Shown: positions 16,936 to 25,975, numbered from the stretch's first letter. The stretch: 40,825 bases of DNA from Thermoplasmata archaeon (GCA_020356005.1 CP070629.1:3350736-3391560), one strand, 5' to 3'. A program made the numbers and translations. The notes: generated by a model from the letters alone, not told the origin.

Positions 16936-19900
16936 TTGAAGATCATTTCGATAATAACGATAATATTGATTTTACCGCTTTCTAATTTAGCTATAATCGC
17001 AGCGGATCCCGAGCCCGGGGTGGAGGATGAACCTGTATCAAATCCCAGCTCAAGGGCGGTTAAAAAATGGTCGGTTTTCGTTTATGTAGACGGTGACAAT
17101 AATCTGGAACGATTTGCTATAGAGGATGTAAATGAAATGGAGAGGGTGGGCTCAACTGCGGATGTAAACATAGTAATCCAGTTTGATCGGGTAAACGGTT
17201 ATAATAAATCCAACGGTGATTGGACATGGACAAGACGCTATTATGTGACAAAGGACGACCATCCTATAAATATCAATTCCCAGCTGCTGGGTGATGATCT
17301 GGGCGAATTGAACATGGCCGATCCCATTACGCTGCAAAACTTCCTGGAGTGGGGCATGGATAATTATCCTGCAGAGCATTATCTGGTGGTAATGTGGGAC
17401 CACGGCCGCGGGATATTTCGGAGCAGCGGTTCCTCCGGCGGCGGCCTGTTCAAGGGTTTCAACGAGGACCTTACCAGCAGCCCTGATGAGATGAGATTAT
17501 GGGAACTGGACGAAATTATGCTGGACCTCAAAGAGAAGAACGGAGGTAAAAACATTGATATCGTCGGGTTCGATCAATGCTGGCTCGGTAACATCGAAAC
17601 GGCATACGAGCTTATGGACTCCACTGATTATTTAATAGCCTCTGCGGATGAAGAGCCGGACAAGGGCTGGAATTATGAAGTTCCACTGCAAACACTTGTT
17701 GATAATCCTGATATTTCTCCTGCCGAGTTTGCGATCAAGATCACCAATGATTATGTAAAAGAGTACGAGAACAAAACGAGCTATGCATACATGACGCAAG
17801 CCACCATCGATTTGAAGGAGGTCCAGCAGACCTATGTACCGTTGATGAATGATCTTTCGGATCTGCTGATAGATAATTTCTATGACATCGATGACACTCT
17901 TTATGGTATTCGCCAGACGCTGACTGATTATTATTATCACTGCCCCGACCTTTACTATTTTATAAAACTGGTACAGACAAACGTAACTCTTCCGGAAGTT
18001 ATCAGGAATGCCGCAGCGAACCTTATAGCAAATTATTCAAAATCGGTTATAGCAGAGGGGCACGGTGCCGATCATCCAAACGGGAATGGATTATCAATAT
18101 ATTTCCCCAATTCTCTTGCGTACGATCCCTACAGTACTTTCCAATCGAAATATGACACGAATATCGATTATGGAGTTGAACGCTGGGCTGAGTTTCTCCA
18201 TATGTTTCATGATCCGCTGAGAATAGACCACACAGCTCTGAAGGATACCGAGGATATGGAGAATCCGTATTTAATAGAATCTTTTGTTTACGGCCACCTA
18301 TTAAATCAGGTAAATGTGAAATTGAATTACGCTCTAAATGATTCTAAAATATATCAAGTTAACATGACAATTACTGAAAATTCAACCTTTGCTGCCTATA
18401 TTCCTGCCCAGCCCAAGAACACGGATGTGTACTATTATCTGAGCACCAGCGATACTCTCGGTAATAAGGTGTATCTACCTCATAATGCTCCCAACCTGGA
18501 CCGCCAGGATTTCTTTAATTTTTTTGTGGGGGACGATATCACACCACCCACAATAAGTCATACTCCTTTCGGGGATAAGATTTATTCAAAGCAGGATTTT
18601 GAGATAATAGCGACTGTAACAGACAATATTGCAGTTGACAGTTCCAGGGTAATGCTGTATTACAGGACTGATAGTGATAAGGATTATGTGGAACTGACCA
18701 TGACACCCTATTCCTCCGGGGTTGACCGGTACCGCTCGTTTATACCTTCACAGCTAATTGGTACCAAGATATATTATCATTTTAAAGCACAAGATGATGT
18801 AACCAATCCAAATACACAGCGGCTGCCGGAAACAGGTGACTTCCAGTTCAGCATCCTGGGGTTGATTATTAATGTTGCAAGGGATCGTTATCATACAGAT
18901 TACGGCAGCGATTACGATAAATTATTTAAAATGTTAATAGCGCCGGGCTACAATCTGACCGATATTAACCTACAACTTGATAAATACATTCTCAAGGACA
19001 TAAATTTGTTAGTTATTGCCGAGCCGGTAAAAACCTTCACCAGCAGTGAAATTTATGCGCTGAAAAACTTTTTGTTGGAGGGCGGCAGGCTTTTTATTAT
19101 CGGCGGTACGAATGAAAAAGTCATGAATAACCTGACGAGTTTCCTGGATATTACGTGGCTGAAGAACTCCGAGACTACTACCTACACAGGGTACTTTGCA
19201 CCAGATGAGGTTATTTTCGAAAATGTTCTGGAGCTTTATTACACTACACCATATTTAACAATCGAATCTAAAAAGCCCGCTACGGTGCTGATAAAAAACG
19301 ATCTTGATACTTCGACACTCTCCGTGTGCTCCTATTACGAGCAGGGAAAAATTTTTACAATAACCAAAGGTTTTCTATCAGATGATGTCATCGGCATTTC
19401 CTATAATACCCATTTTTTTAATAATCTGGCAATGTGGCTTGTGAAATACCCCATTGCAATTCTGGCGGGTTCACAAACGAAGATCAACGGTGAGCTGGTC
19501 AGCTGTGAAATAGGCTCCGAGCTTTCTATTTTTGAAGATGACTTTATCGGATTTGACGGTAACGATTCGGTCAATCCAGAATGGCAGACCGCCGAATTGA
19601 ACTTCACATGGGATTTCGATGACGGTATAATCGGGTACGGCCCGCTACCCGCGCATAAATATGTCATGGAAGGCGAATACAATATAACGTTAAAGGTCAA
19701 GACCTATGATGGTTTTTCGGATCAGGCATTTATAACTATCAAGGTAACAAATGTAATCCCGACACCTTATCCGGGCTATACAAAGATAGACGGCATGACG
19801 GTCTATTTTGATGCCTCAGCCACAAAGGATACGGCAAGTGACCTGTCGACATTGACCTATCACTGGAACTTTGGTGACGGCCAGTCGGGCACCGGTATTT

Positions 19901-20223
19901 CTCCGGTGCATACCTACCGTTCAAAAGATGTTTATTACGTGACGCTAACGGTAATAGATGACAACGGTGCAAGAAACGAGAGTAAATTCAAACTTGATCT
20001 GAGCGATTCCAAATCTCGGTCACTCTCAACCTATTATCCTGCAATAGGCGCTTTGATTGTTTTATTCATTATTATCGTTGTCTATATGCTGATCCACAAA
20101 AAGAAACCCGGGGAGGATAAGGATCCTCGAATGAATGACACTGAGATGGTCGAGGAGAAGGATGAAAGCCATGTTGAATCAACGGAAGAGAAACCGATGA
20201 GACGGATAAATAATAGGCGCTAG
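16936..20223 (+). CDS. Clostripain-type (C11) cysteine peptidase, secreted and membrane anchored
   Basis: 1,095 residues. After a signal peptide, the C11 domain (about 43-430) begins WSVFVYVDGDNNLE and carries the catalytic His in VVMWDHGRG (His156) and nucleophile in GFDQCWLG (Cys215). A later module (about 640-760, with LLEGGRLFIIGG) resembles the class-I glutamine-amidotransferase-like folds found in cell-surface proteins. Two PKD domains (about 873-1025), a membrane helix (about 1032-1056) and a charged cytoplasmic tail finish it. C11 enzymes cut after Arg or Lys and are used for extracellular protein feeding. The listed start is TTG 16936, but AAGGTGAT (16910-16917) is 19 bases away. An in-frame ATT at 16921 has ideal spacing, so start choice is unsettled. 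Confidence 0.92.
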   Translation: MKIISIITIILILPLSNLAIIAADPEPGVEDEPVSNPSSRAVKKWSVFVYVDGDNNLERFAIEDVNEMERVGSTADVNIVIQFDRVNGYNKSNGDWTWTRRYYVTKDDHPININSQLLGDDLGELNMADPITLQNFLEWGMDNYPAEHYLVVMWDHGRGIFRSSGSSGGGLFKGFNEDLTSSPDEMRLWELDEIMLDLKEKNGGKNIDIVGFDQCWLGNIETAYELMDSTDYLIASADEEPDKGWNYEVPLQTLVDNPDISPAEFAIKITNDYVKEYENKTSYAYMTQATIDLKEVQQTYVPLMNDLSDLLIDNFYDIDDTLYGIRQTLTDYYYHCPDLYYFIKLVQTNVTLPEVIRNAAANLIANYSKSVIAEGHGADHPNGNGLSIYFPNSLAYDPYSTFQSKYDTNIDYGVERWAEFLHMFHDPLRIDHTALKDTEDMENPYLIESFVYGHLLNQVNVKLNYALNDSKIYQVNMTITENSTFAAYIPAQPKNTDVYYYLSTSDTLGNKVYLPHNAPNLDRQDFFNFFVGDDITPPTISHTPFGDKIYSKQDFEIIATVTDNIAVDSSRVMLYYRTDSDKDYVELTMTPYSSGVDRYRSFIPSQLIGTKIYYHFKAQDDVTNPNTQRLPETGDFQFSILGLIINVARDRYHTDYGSDYDKLFKMLIAPGYNLTDINLQLDKYILKDINLLVIAEPVKTFTSSEIYALKNFLLEGGRLFIIGGTNEKVMNNLTSFLDITWLKNSETTTYTGYFAPDEVIFENVLELYYTTPYLTIESKKPATVLIKNDLDTSTLSVCSYYEQGKIFTITKGFLSDDVIGISYNTHFFNNLAMWLVKYPIAILAGSQTKINGELVSCEIGSELSIFEDDFIGFDGNDSVNPEWQTAELNFTWDFDDGIIGYGPLPAHKYVMEGEYNITLKVKTYDGFSDQAFITIKVTNVIPTPYPGYTKIDGMTVYFDASATKDTASDLSTLTYHWNFGDGQSGTGISPVHTYRSKDVYYVTLTVIDDNGARNESKFKLDLSDSKSRSLSTYYPAIGALIVLFIIIVVYMLIHKKKPGEDKDPRMNDTEMVEEKDESHVESTEEKPMRRINNRR

Positions 20224-20250
20224 AGAATAGAGGAGAGGCGCTAGGGTGCT
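20215..20250 (+). repeat. AGGCGCTAG paired intergenic repeat, copy 1
   Basis: TAGGCGCTAGAGAATAGAGG followed by AGAGGCGCTAGGGTG: two AGGCGCTAG words about 21 bases apart. The first supplies the stop codon of the C11 peptidase. Related copies are at 35584-35612 and, inverted, 37441-37477. Confidence 0.6.
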
Positions 20251-20543
20251 TTTTGATAAAAGATGATGGAAGAAGGGATGAAGTACGAGGGGACTACAAA
20301 CTTCTTTTTATAAACGAAATAAGAAAAAAGAGAAGAGAAAATCCATTCTTCTCTCTTTTTTCAAACTGTGTTAAACGAAAGGCGATAGAAGAATTATGAA
20401 AGTTAATTTTCGCCTCTCCTCTTTCGCATTTCGTCTTTTAACCAATTGTGTTAACTTTGGTAAGCCTGTCATCTCTCGTCTTTCGTCCTTCGTCCCTCCG
20501 AAATCTGATTTTATCGATTTCTATGTATTTAATAGAACAAGAG
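20251..20543. other. Gene-free stretch with TCGTCTTTCG-like low-complexity DNA
   Basis: No gene supported. Contains AGAAAAAAGAGAAGAGAAAAT followed by CTTCTCTCTTTTTTC (about 20320-20362), a long purine/pyrimidine inverted repeat that could end the peptidase transcript. Runs of CTCTCGTCTTTCGTCC-like words lie near 20470-20500. Confidence 0.4.
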
Positions 20544-20616
20544 TGGGCCGGGTGAGAATCGAACTCACGAACTTCGCCTCGTAAGGGCGACATCATAACC
20601 CCTAGACCACCGGCCC
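20544..20616 (-). tRNA. tRNA-Val (anticodon UAC)
   Basis: A 73-nt cloverleaf on the minus strand. Acceptor stem GGGCCGG / CCGGCCC with discriminator A; anticodon arm TCGCC-CTTACGA-GGCGA, placing TAC at positions 34-36; T arm GTGAG-TTCGATT-CTCAC. The 3' CCA is not encoded and no intron is present. Upstream there is a TATA box at the right distance. Confidence 0.95.
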
Positions 20617-20643
20617 AGGATTTTATAGGTATCACTTAAATCA

Positions 20644-20651
20644 TATTTATA
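20644..20651 (-). promoter_or_regulatory. TATA box of tRNA-Val
   Basis: TATAAATA on the minus strand, centred about 32 bases before the first tRNA nucleotide (20616), fits an archaeal promoter with a short 5' leader. Confidence 0.6.
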
Positions 20652-20760
20652 CTTGTCAATAGCCGAATCGATTTTATCTAAGGGATTTTTAAATTATCCT
20701 GATAAATTGGCGTTGAGTGGAGGCGTTTGCGGTTGCGTCTAGCGTACCGTCAGCGTTTGC

Positions 20761-20910
20761 GAAGCTCGTTTCGTCATTCGGTTTCGAGGCTCGTTTCGTT
20801 ATTCGGTTTCGAGGCTCGTTTCGGTAGGCGGTATCGAGCCTCGTAACGGGCATCGACCCCAAACCTCGTAACGAGCGTCGACTCCGAGCCTCGCAATGAG
20901 CATCGACCCC
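20761..20910. repeat. Six-unit 25-bp tandem array, CpG-rich
   Basis: Six back-to-back units of exactly 25 bases starting at 20761, 20786, 20811, 20836, 20861 and 20886. Each has the pattern GAGGCTCGT-(TT/AA)CG-...-CATCGACCCC or its variant GAGGCTCGTTTCG...CGGTTTC. Units 1-3 are one subtype and units 4-6 another. The flank 20725-20760 contains GCGTTTGCG, GTTGCGT and GCGTACCGTC words also found in the array at 39525-39680. The 25-base period is not a multiple of three, and no spacers are present, so it is neither coding nor CRISPR. Confidence 0.8.
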
Positions 20911-20948
20911 GTAGAACGCTTACCCCGACTAAATTTATAAAGCTTTTT

Positions 20949-22406
20949 TCAGCTCGCGAGTCTTGTAAGTAACGCGTTTACAAATTTCCAGAAATTTTCT
21001 ACCGAGGGGATCTGTACTCGCTCTTCAGGCGAATGCGGGTTTTCGATTTGCGGCCCGATGGAAATCATATCCATCCCCGGGAATTTTACGCCGATGATGC
21101 CGGTCTCCAATCCAGCGTGAATTGCCTTCACCTCGGCATCCTTGCCGAAGAGCTCTTTGTAAGTTTCCTGGGCATACTTTAGCACCTTTGAATCAAGGTT
21201 GGCTTTCCAGCCCGGATAAAAATTACTGTGCTCAACTTTCGTCCCTGCAAGAGCGCCGATTGAAGCCAGGTGCTGCTCCGTGGCCTTCATTGAAGAATCC
21301 ATGGAGCCCCTGCTGAGCATTCCGATCACTATTTCTTTTTCTGTGGTCTTAACAGTAGCTAAATTCGTGGAGGTTTCCACCAGGTCCGGTATGCTGTAGC
21401 TCATGGCGAGAACCCCGTCGGGCAGCCCGTCAATTAAATGGAGAACAGTACGTGAATGGGAATCGTCCAGGACATTTGCTATTTTATCAATGTCTTCCTC
21501 TAGTACAATATGGAAGTCCTTTTCCATGGGGCGGTATTCATCCTGCAACGCCTTTTCATAGTTCTTGATATCATCGATGAACGAACCTTTATCTGACTGG
21601 TCTATCATGAGCATGGCATAAGCTTCGCGCGGAATGGCATTGCGTTTGGAACCCCCGGTGATTTCACCGATGTAATATTTATTATTCTCCGCCATTGCAT
21701 GAAGGGTTCTAATCAGGATCTTTATAGCATTACCGCGCTGCTCGTGGATGTCAACTCCCGAATGGCCGCCGCGCAGACCGGAAAGCGACACTTTCATTGG
21801 CAGAGCATCCTTTGGCGCTGGTACGAAGGTTACCGGTAAAGTGAGTGTTGTCTCGCTGCCTCCCGCGCAACCCACATAAATCGAACCCTCCTCCTCACTG
21901 TCCATATTCAACATGCACCGCCCTTCGAGAAAATCCGGCTGAAGCTGGAACGCTCCCGTCAAGCCAGTTTCCTCATCCACGGTGAACAGGCATTCAAGCG
22001 GCCCGTGTACCAGATCCGTGCTTTCAAGCGCCGCAAGTGCAGCGGCTACACCGATACCGTTATCAGCGCCCAGGCTCGTGCCTTTCGCCGTTATATAATC
22101 GCCGTCTCGTTCGACTTCGATGGGGTCCTTGTCGAAATCATGGACTGTATTGGTATCTTTTTCACAAACAATGTCCAGATGGCCCTGCAAAATCGTTACA
22201 GGTGCGTTCTCCTTACCTGCACTGCCGGGTTTTTTGATCACTATATTACCGATTTTATCCTCTTTATATTCTAAATTATGACTTTTGGCGAAATTGACCA
22301 CGTGTTCTCGGATTTTCTCCTCGTGCTTGGAGCACCTCGGGATTTTGCGCACGTCATCGAAATGTTTCCATAATAATTCGGGTTGCAATTCTAATAAAAT
22401 AGACAT
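20949..22406 (-). CDS. pepD: Aminoacyl-histidine dipeptidase, PepD-like (M20)
   Basis: 485 residues, the usual length for PepD. It hydrolyses Xaa-His and other dipeptides in the cytoplasm with two metal ions. Visible metal ligands and catalytic residues of the M20 fold: QGHLDIV (His76, Asp78), GADNGIG (Asp115, bridging), and DEETGLTG (Glu145 general base, Glu146). The lid domain occupies about 195-400, and the C-terminal catalytic half includes the GLETGIIG stretch and a His near SPEERVQI. ATG 22406 follows a strong GGAGGAGGT by eight bases. Stands alone, convergent with the tRNA side, next to the 25-bp array. It would finish peptides released by the surface proteases upstream. Confidence 0.93.
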   Translation of the reverse strand: MSILLELQPELLWKHFDDVRKIPRCSKHEEKIREHVVNFAKSHNLEYKEDKIGNIVIKKPGSAGKENAPVTILQGHLDIVCEKDTNTVHDFDKDPIEVERDGDYITAKGTSLGADNGIGVAAALAALESTDLVHGPLECLFTVDEETGLTGAFQLQPDFLEGRCMLNMDSEEEGSIYVGCAGGSETTLTLPVTFVPAPKDALPMKVSLSGLRGGHSGVDIHEQRGNAIKILIRTLHAMAENNKYYIGEITGGSKRNAIPREAYAMLMIDQSDKGSFIDDIKNYEKALQDEYRPMEKDFHIVLEEDIDKIANVLDDSHSRTVLHLIDGLPDGVLAMSYSIPDLVETSTNLATVKTTEKEIVIGMLSRGSMDSSMKATEQHLASIGALAGTKVEHSNFYPGWKANLDSKVLKYAQETYKELFGKDAEVKAIHAGLETGIIGVKFPGMDMISIGPQIENPHSPEERVQIPSVENFWKFVNALLTRLAS

Positions 22407-22572
22407 TTAAAATAACCTCCTCCGGTGAGTAAAACCGAAATCTGTTTTAAGTATTTAAAGATATTTTCAAAACAGGCAAATTTATCTTAATATGCTATTA
22501 TATACGGTTGTTAGACTTTTTTTAGATTTTTACTGTAAAGTAAATAAACCCTAAAGGCTATTGAGCGGTTAT

Positions 22573-24228
22573 ATGAGTGCGGCTTCGCGAAGATACAGGG
22601 TTACAAAACCGGGTAAAAGTGCAGGGGAAAAATCCCCGGCGGGACCTAGCGGTCCTCAAAATCAGGGTAATTTACCTACTGGCCGCCAGGTTACAGGTCC
22701 CAAGCCCGTACCGAAAGCTGCAGGCAGCCCTACCCCAAAGCGCCCGGTTCGGGGGGGTAGGAAATACAAGGTAATTACTCCGTGTAAGCCTGCAGGAGGC
22801 ACTTCGCCGGGCCCGGAACCTTTAAAGCCGACACCGGCGAAGCCTGCCAGGGGCGGCAGGAAGTACAAGGTGGTGACCACGGGAAAGCCCAAGTTACCTA
22901 CCCCTCAAGCACCAGAACAAAAACCCACACCCGCCTCGGGACCGGGCAGAGCCGGCAGGAAATACAGGGTAAACACACCGGGCCGGGTCGGAGGAGCCCC
23001 TCCCGCAACCCCGGAACCCCCCGAACCTGCACAGCCAAAGCCGCTCCGGGGAAGGAGAAAATACAAAGTGGTTACACCCGGCAAACCGGCAGAACCGACA
23101 CCTGCGGTTCAAACATCTCCTTCGGTAAGCCGGCCGGCAGCTGCCACACCAACGCCGACGCCGATTCCAACCCCAACACCAATACCAACCCCAAAACCGA
23201 TACCGAAACCTATATCGAAACCTATACCAAAACGTGAACCCGCAGACAAAGTTGGCGTTGCGAAACCACCGAGCGTAAAGCCCAAACCTATGCCCCATAG
23301 ACCCATCCGGCGTGTTAGTGGGGCGGCACCGCAGAAGGTACCCAGGGCTGCTATGGCACCTTCACCCAAACCTCTGGATAAAAGGATCAAGCGAGAACGT
23401 GCACCCGCTGCTGCGGCGGCTAAAGGTACAGCCGAAGGTGAACTTACAGATATTGACAGGAGGGTATTGAAAGGACTGGATATCGGACCGGGCACTATCC
23501 AGCTTCTTACCAAGCGAACGAAATTACCTCAAAACAAGATCATTCCTGCGCTTAAAAACATAACTGCTCTGGGTTTGACTGAATCTAAAAAGATCGGGCG
23601 GGATACAAGATATCGGTTGAGCGAAAAAGGCATTGAACTGCTCCATCCACGTAAGTTTCCATTTTCATTATTCAAACGCCGGCGCAAGAAACGCAAGAGC
23701 GGCAAGCGCCGTAAATTGTCACGGCGTCAGCGGGTAAAGCGGTTGGACTATGCAATAGCCTCACTGGTGATCGTGATTTTGATACTGGTGGTTTATTTCA
23801 TGTTCATGTTCTCCAATTTGAAAGAAATTGCGGAGGATAACGAATCCGACGGCAATAATCCGGACCAAACCCAGGACCAGTCCGGACCGGTAATAATATG
23901 GGAGGATGAACCGGAGGCCATCGACAGGGCCTTCGAACCCCTGGAATTAAACCTGCTTGTACTGGACAGGGGCGAGGAACCCTCGGGTGTGGATATGGAT
24001 ACAATGAAAATCCAATACGGATTCGCATCGCAAAAAGAGCTCATAGAACCGAATTTGAGTAACTGGACATTTGGAGTACCAAGAATCGTTGGTATGCACA
24101 ACTTCTCGCTGGTGATCATCGAGGATTGGTCATATTACAACGGCGGCTATGTTTTCATTAAATGCAGCGTGTTGGACAATCAAAAGAATCATGGTACGGA
24201 AACGTTCAAGGTGAAAATTGAAATCTGA
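22573..24228 (+). CDS. Membrane-anchored winged-helix protein with 33-residue Pro/Arg/Lys repeats
   Basis: 551 residues; no named family recognised for the whole. An initial RRYRVTKPGK (6-15) is followed by four copies of (R)GRKYKVxTPGKPA. Their Arg-Lys-Tyr cores fall at residues 63, 96, 129 and 162, exactly 33 apart, within Pro/Ala-rich linkers. A pure Pro-Thr-Ile stretch (about 195-225) comes next. A winged-helix domain (about 290-360: DIDRRVLKGLDIGPGTI ... YRLSEKGIELL) precedes a very basic segment (RRRKKRKSGKRRK), one membrane helix (about 392-414) and an outside domain of ~135 residues. The basic segment before the helix places the DNA-binding half in the cytoplasm. ATG 22573 is preferred over TTG 22561 because AGTAAATAAA lies about 28 bases upstream. 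Confidence 0.85.
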   Translation: MSAASRRYRVTKPGKSAGEKSPAGPSGPQNQGNLPTGRQVTGPKPVPKAAGSPTPKRPVRGGRKYKVITPCKPAGGTSPGPEPLKPTPAKPARGGRKYKVVTTGKPKLPTPQAPEQKPTPASGPGRAGRKYRVNTPGRVGGAPPATPEPPEPAQPKPLRGRRKYKVVTPGKPAEPTPAVQTSPSVSRPAAATPTPTPIPTPTPIPTPKPIPKPISKPIPKREPADKVGVAKPPSVKPKPMPHRPIRRVSGAAPQKVPRAAMAPSPKPLDKRIKRERAPAAAAAKGTAEGELTDIDRRVLKGLDIGPGTIQLLTKRTKLPQNKIIPALKNITALGLTESKKIGRDTRYRLSEKGIELLHPRKFPFSLFKRRRKKRKSGKRRKLSRRQRVKRLDYAIASLVIVILILVVYFMFMFSNLKEIAEDNESDGNNPDQTQDQSGPVIIWEDEPEAIDRAFEPLELNLLVLDRGEEPSGVDMDTMKIQYGFASQKELIEPNLSNWTFGVPRIVGMHNFSLVIIEDWSYYNGGYVFIKCSVLDNQKNHGTETFKVKIEI

Positions 24229-24658
24229 ATTCTGATTAATGGTTGCTTTTATAAGTGGTGAATGGTGAGAACGCTCACTCGCTTCACTCGTTCGCTTGAA
24301 TGGTGAGTGAAGCATATAAATCTCTGAGATAAGGATGAAGGCAAAATACGCTCGCTTCGCTCGATTGAATGGTGAGTGAAGCATATAGATTGCTAATAGA
24401 ATGGTGAAGGCCAAATACGCTCGGGAGTTTCGCCCCCTCGCTTGAAGGGTGAAGGTTGATTTATATGGCGATTTCTCAGTTACCTTCACTATTCACCATT
24501 CACTATTTATCCTTTTCAAAGCAATATCTCAGCTACCTTCAATATTCATCATTCACCATTTCTCCTTTAAACAAATACCAAAATTTAATATATACCGTAC
24601 AATTATAATTTATCAATGATTATCTAAAAAATAATGAAAATTTGAGGATAGAATAATA
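24229..24658. repeat. GGTGAATGG-type low-complexity and direct-repeat region
   Basis: No gene. A ~59-base unit beginning TTGAATGGTGAGTGAAGCAT and ending AAATACGCTCG occurs at 24296-24354 and 24365-24423, offset by 69 bases. The right side (24475-24570) carries ACCTTCACTATTCACCATTC-like words, the inverse of the GGTGAATGGTGA words at the left, so the region as a whole is an imperfect inverted repeat. A related GGTGAATGG run is at 10110-10140. Confidence 0.65.
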
Positions 24659-25627
24659 ATGAAAACTATCTTTCGTTTAGGGTTTATAATTATTACCGTG
24701 ATAATTTTTAATTATTCATTCTTTGACTCACTCTTATATGCTGGAGGAACAAATGAAAAAATTCCGTTGATAAATTTTAAAGAAGGTCATGATCAACTAA
24801 GAGCAAATGCTGAGCCGGGCGAAAACAATAGTGTTTACTTCCCATGCTTAATAAATGGAACATATTTCAATAATAAAAATATAACAAAAATAGAATGTAA
24901 TTTAGATGCAGAAGTTACACTTGAATATTATGAAGGTTGTGATCACAAACCAGAAATAAATCAAAATTGGTCTATTAAGGTCGTTCCGGATCTAATCGAG
25001 TTGGAACCTATTGAACAAAAGGAATTTTTTGTGATTGTGAATGTTCCAGCGGGAATGTCATATTGGGTGCATGGAAATGTTACGGTTTTTGGTACTGTAG
25101 AGACTTTCCCCGATAATAAAAAATATGATATTCGAAATATAACAGGGGTTGTATGGATCCTACAATACTTAGGACATTGGAATGTAAGCTCTGTGTGTAC
25201 AGCTCAGAGTATAAACAAGGGGGATGCAGCAGTTTTTAAAGTTAAAGTTATAAATTCAGGAAACGGAATTGAACCATTTGGATTTTATATTGAAAATTTT
25301 AAAATGTTACATGAGAAAGGTTTCGAGATCCAACTGGAAACTTATCATATTGAAATTGATGAAAAAGAATCAGAAGAAGTTGAGATTATAGTAAAAACAT
25401 CAAGGGACACACCATGTGGAAATTACGAAATTGATCTCAGAATAGGAAATTATGAGTCAATACAGATATCAGAAATTGAAAATCATTCTAAACATATTAT
25501 ACTCACCTTGAATGTAAAACCAGATTTTGCTGATAAATATTTTTTTCCTTCTATGTTCATTCTGATAATAATTGTTACATTGGTATCTGTAAAAATCTTC
25601 CTGATGATAAAAAAGAGAAAAAAATAA
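24659..25627 (+). CDS. Secreted, C-terminally anchored protein of unknown function
   Basis: 322 residues. A signal peptide (1-28) is followed by an extracytoplasmic region rich in beta strands and N-glycosylation sequons (N-x-S/T). Two Ig-like domains (about 60-165 and 175-285) have the 'I-P---EEVEI-V----D---G-YEIDL' pattern of CARDB/NEW3-type domains of archaeal surface proteins. A final membrane helix (about 296-316) ends in the basic tail KKRKK. No catalytic motif is visible. The gene is clearly more AT-rich than its neighbours, which may indicate separate origin. ATG 24659 has GAGGATAG about ten bases upstream. Confidence 0.75.
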   Translation: MKTIFRLGFIIITVIIFNYSFFDSLLYAGGTNEKIPLINFKEGHDQLRANAEPGENNSVYFPCLINGTYFNNKNITKIECNLDAEVTLEYYEGCDHKPEINQNWSIKVVPDLIELEPIEQKEFFVIVNVPAGMSYWVHGNVTVFGTVETFPDNKKYDIRNITGVVWILQYLGHWNVSSVCTAQSINKGDAAVFKVKVINSGNGIEPFGFYIENFKMLHEKGFEIQLETYHIEIDEKESEEVEIIVKTSRDTPCGNYEIDLRIGNYESIQISEIENHSKHIILTLNVKPDFADKYFFPSMFILIIIVTLVSVKIFLMIKKRKK

Positions 25628-25975
25628 TCAATCATGCTCCGGCGACTTCAAGTAAAGAGGTATGATTTGGTCGCCCTTTACCAGTGCGTATTTTGATTTA
25701 TGATATCTGCAAAGCTCATCATCATCGGTTTTGAATGCAAATTTCAGACCTTTTGTTAAAACACTGGGCTCCACCAGCCGGCAGCCCTGTTCAAGCAAAC
25801 AGCTTTCGGGGAAGAAGATATGGCCTTTTTTAAAAAATCGTTCGATGGCCTTCAAATCCGCCTCAGGAGATTTGCGCGGGCCCTTCAGCTTGTACCCCTG
25901 AGCAATAAAGGCTTCAAGCTTGGCCATGTCATCAATGGGCTCAGTAAATTGAGCAGAGTCGTCAGATCCTGTCAT
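25628..25975 (-). CDS. Conserved-looking small soluble protein, hypothetical
   Basis: 115 residues, no family recognised. It has no signal peptide or membrane helix and contains three Cys (about residues 59, 65 and 89) and a Pro-rich start of the core (GYKLKGPRKSPEADLKAIERFF). Its composition and codon use look coding. Its last codon lies one base beyond the stop of the convergent gene at 24659-25627, so the pair is tail to tail with essentially no terminator space. A Cys-containing metal-binding role is possible but not shown. Confidence 0.65.
   Translation of the reverse strand: MTGSDDSAQFTEPIDDMAKLEAFIAQGYKLKGPRKSPEADLKAIERFFKKGHIFFPESCLLEQGCRLVEPSVLTKGLKFAFKTDDDELCRYHKSKYALVKGDQIIPLYLKSPEHD

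Noticed and set aside
20761-20910. CRISPR array
   Set aside because: Units of 25 bases are contiguous with no spacers, and no cas gene is near.
22894-23513. Long minus-strand frames opposite the Pro-rich gene
   Set aside because: They mirror the GC-rich Pro/Ala/Lys codons of the plus-strand gene; plus-strand domains are convincing.
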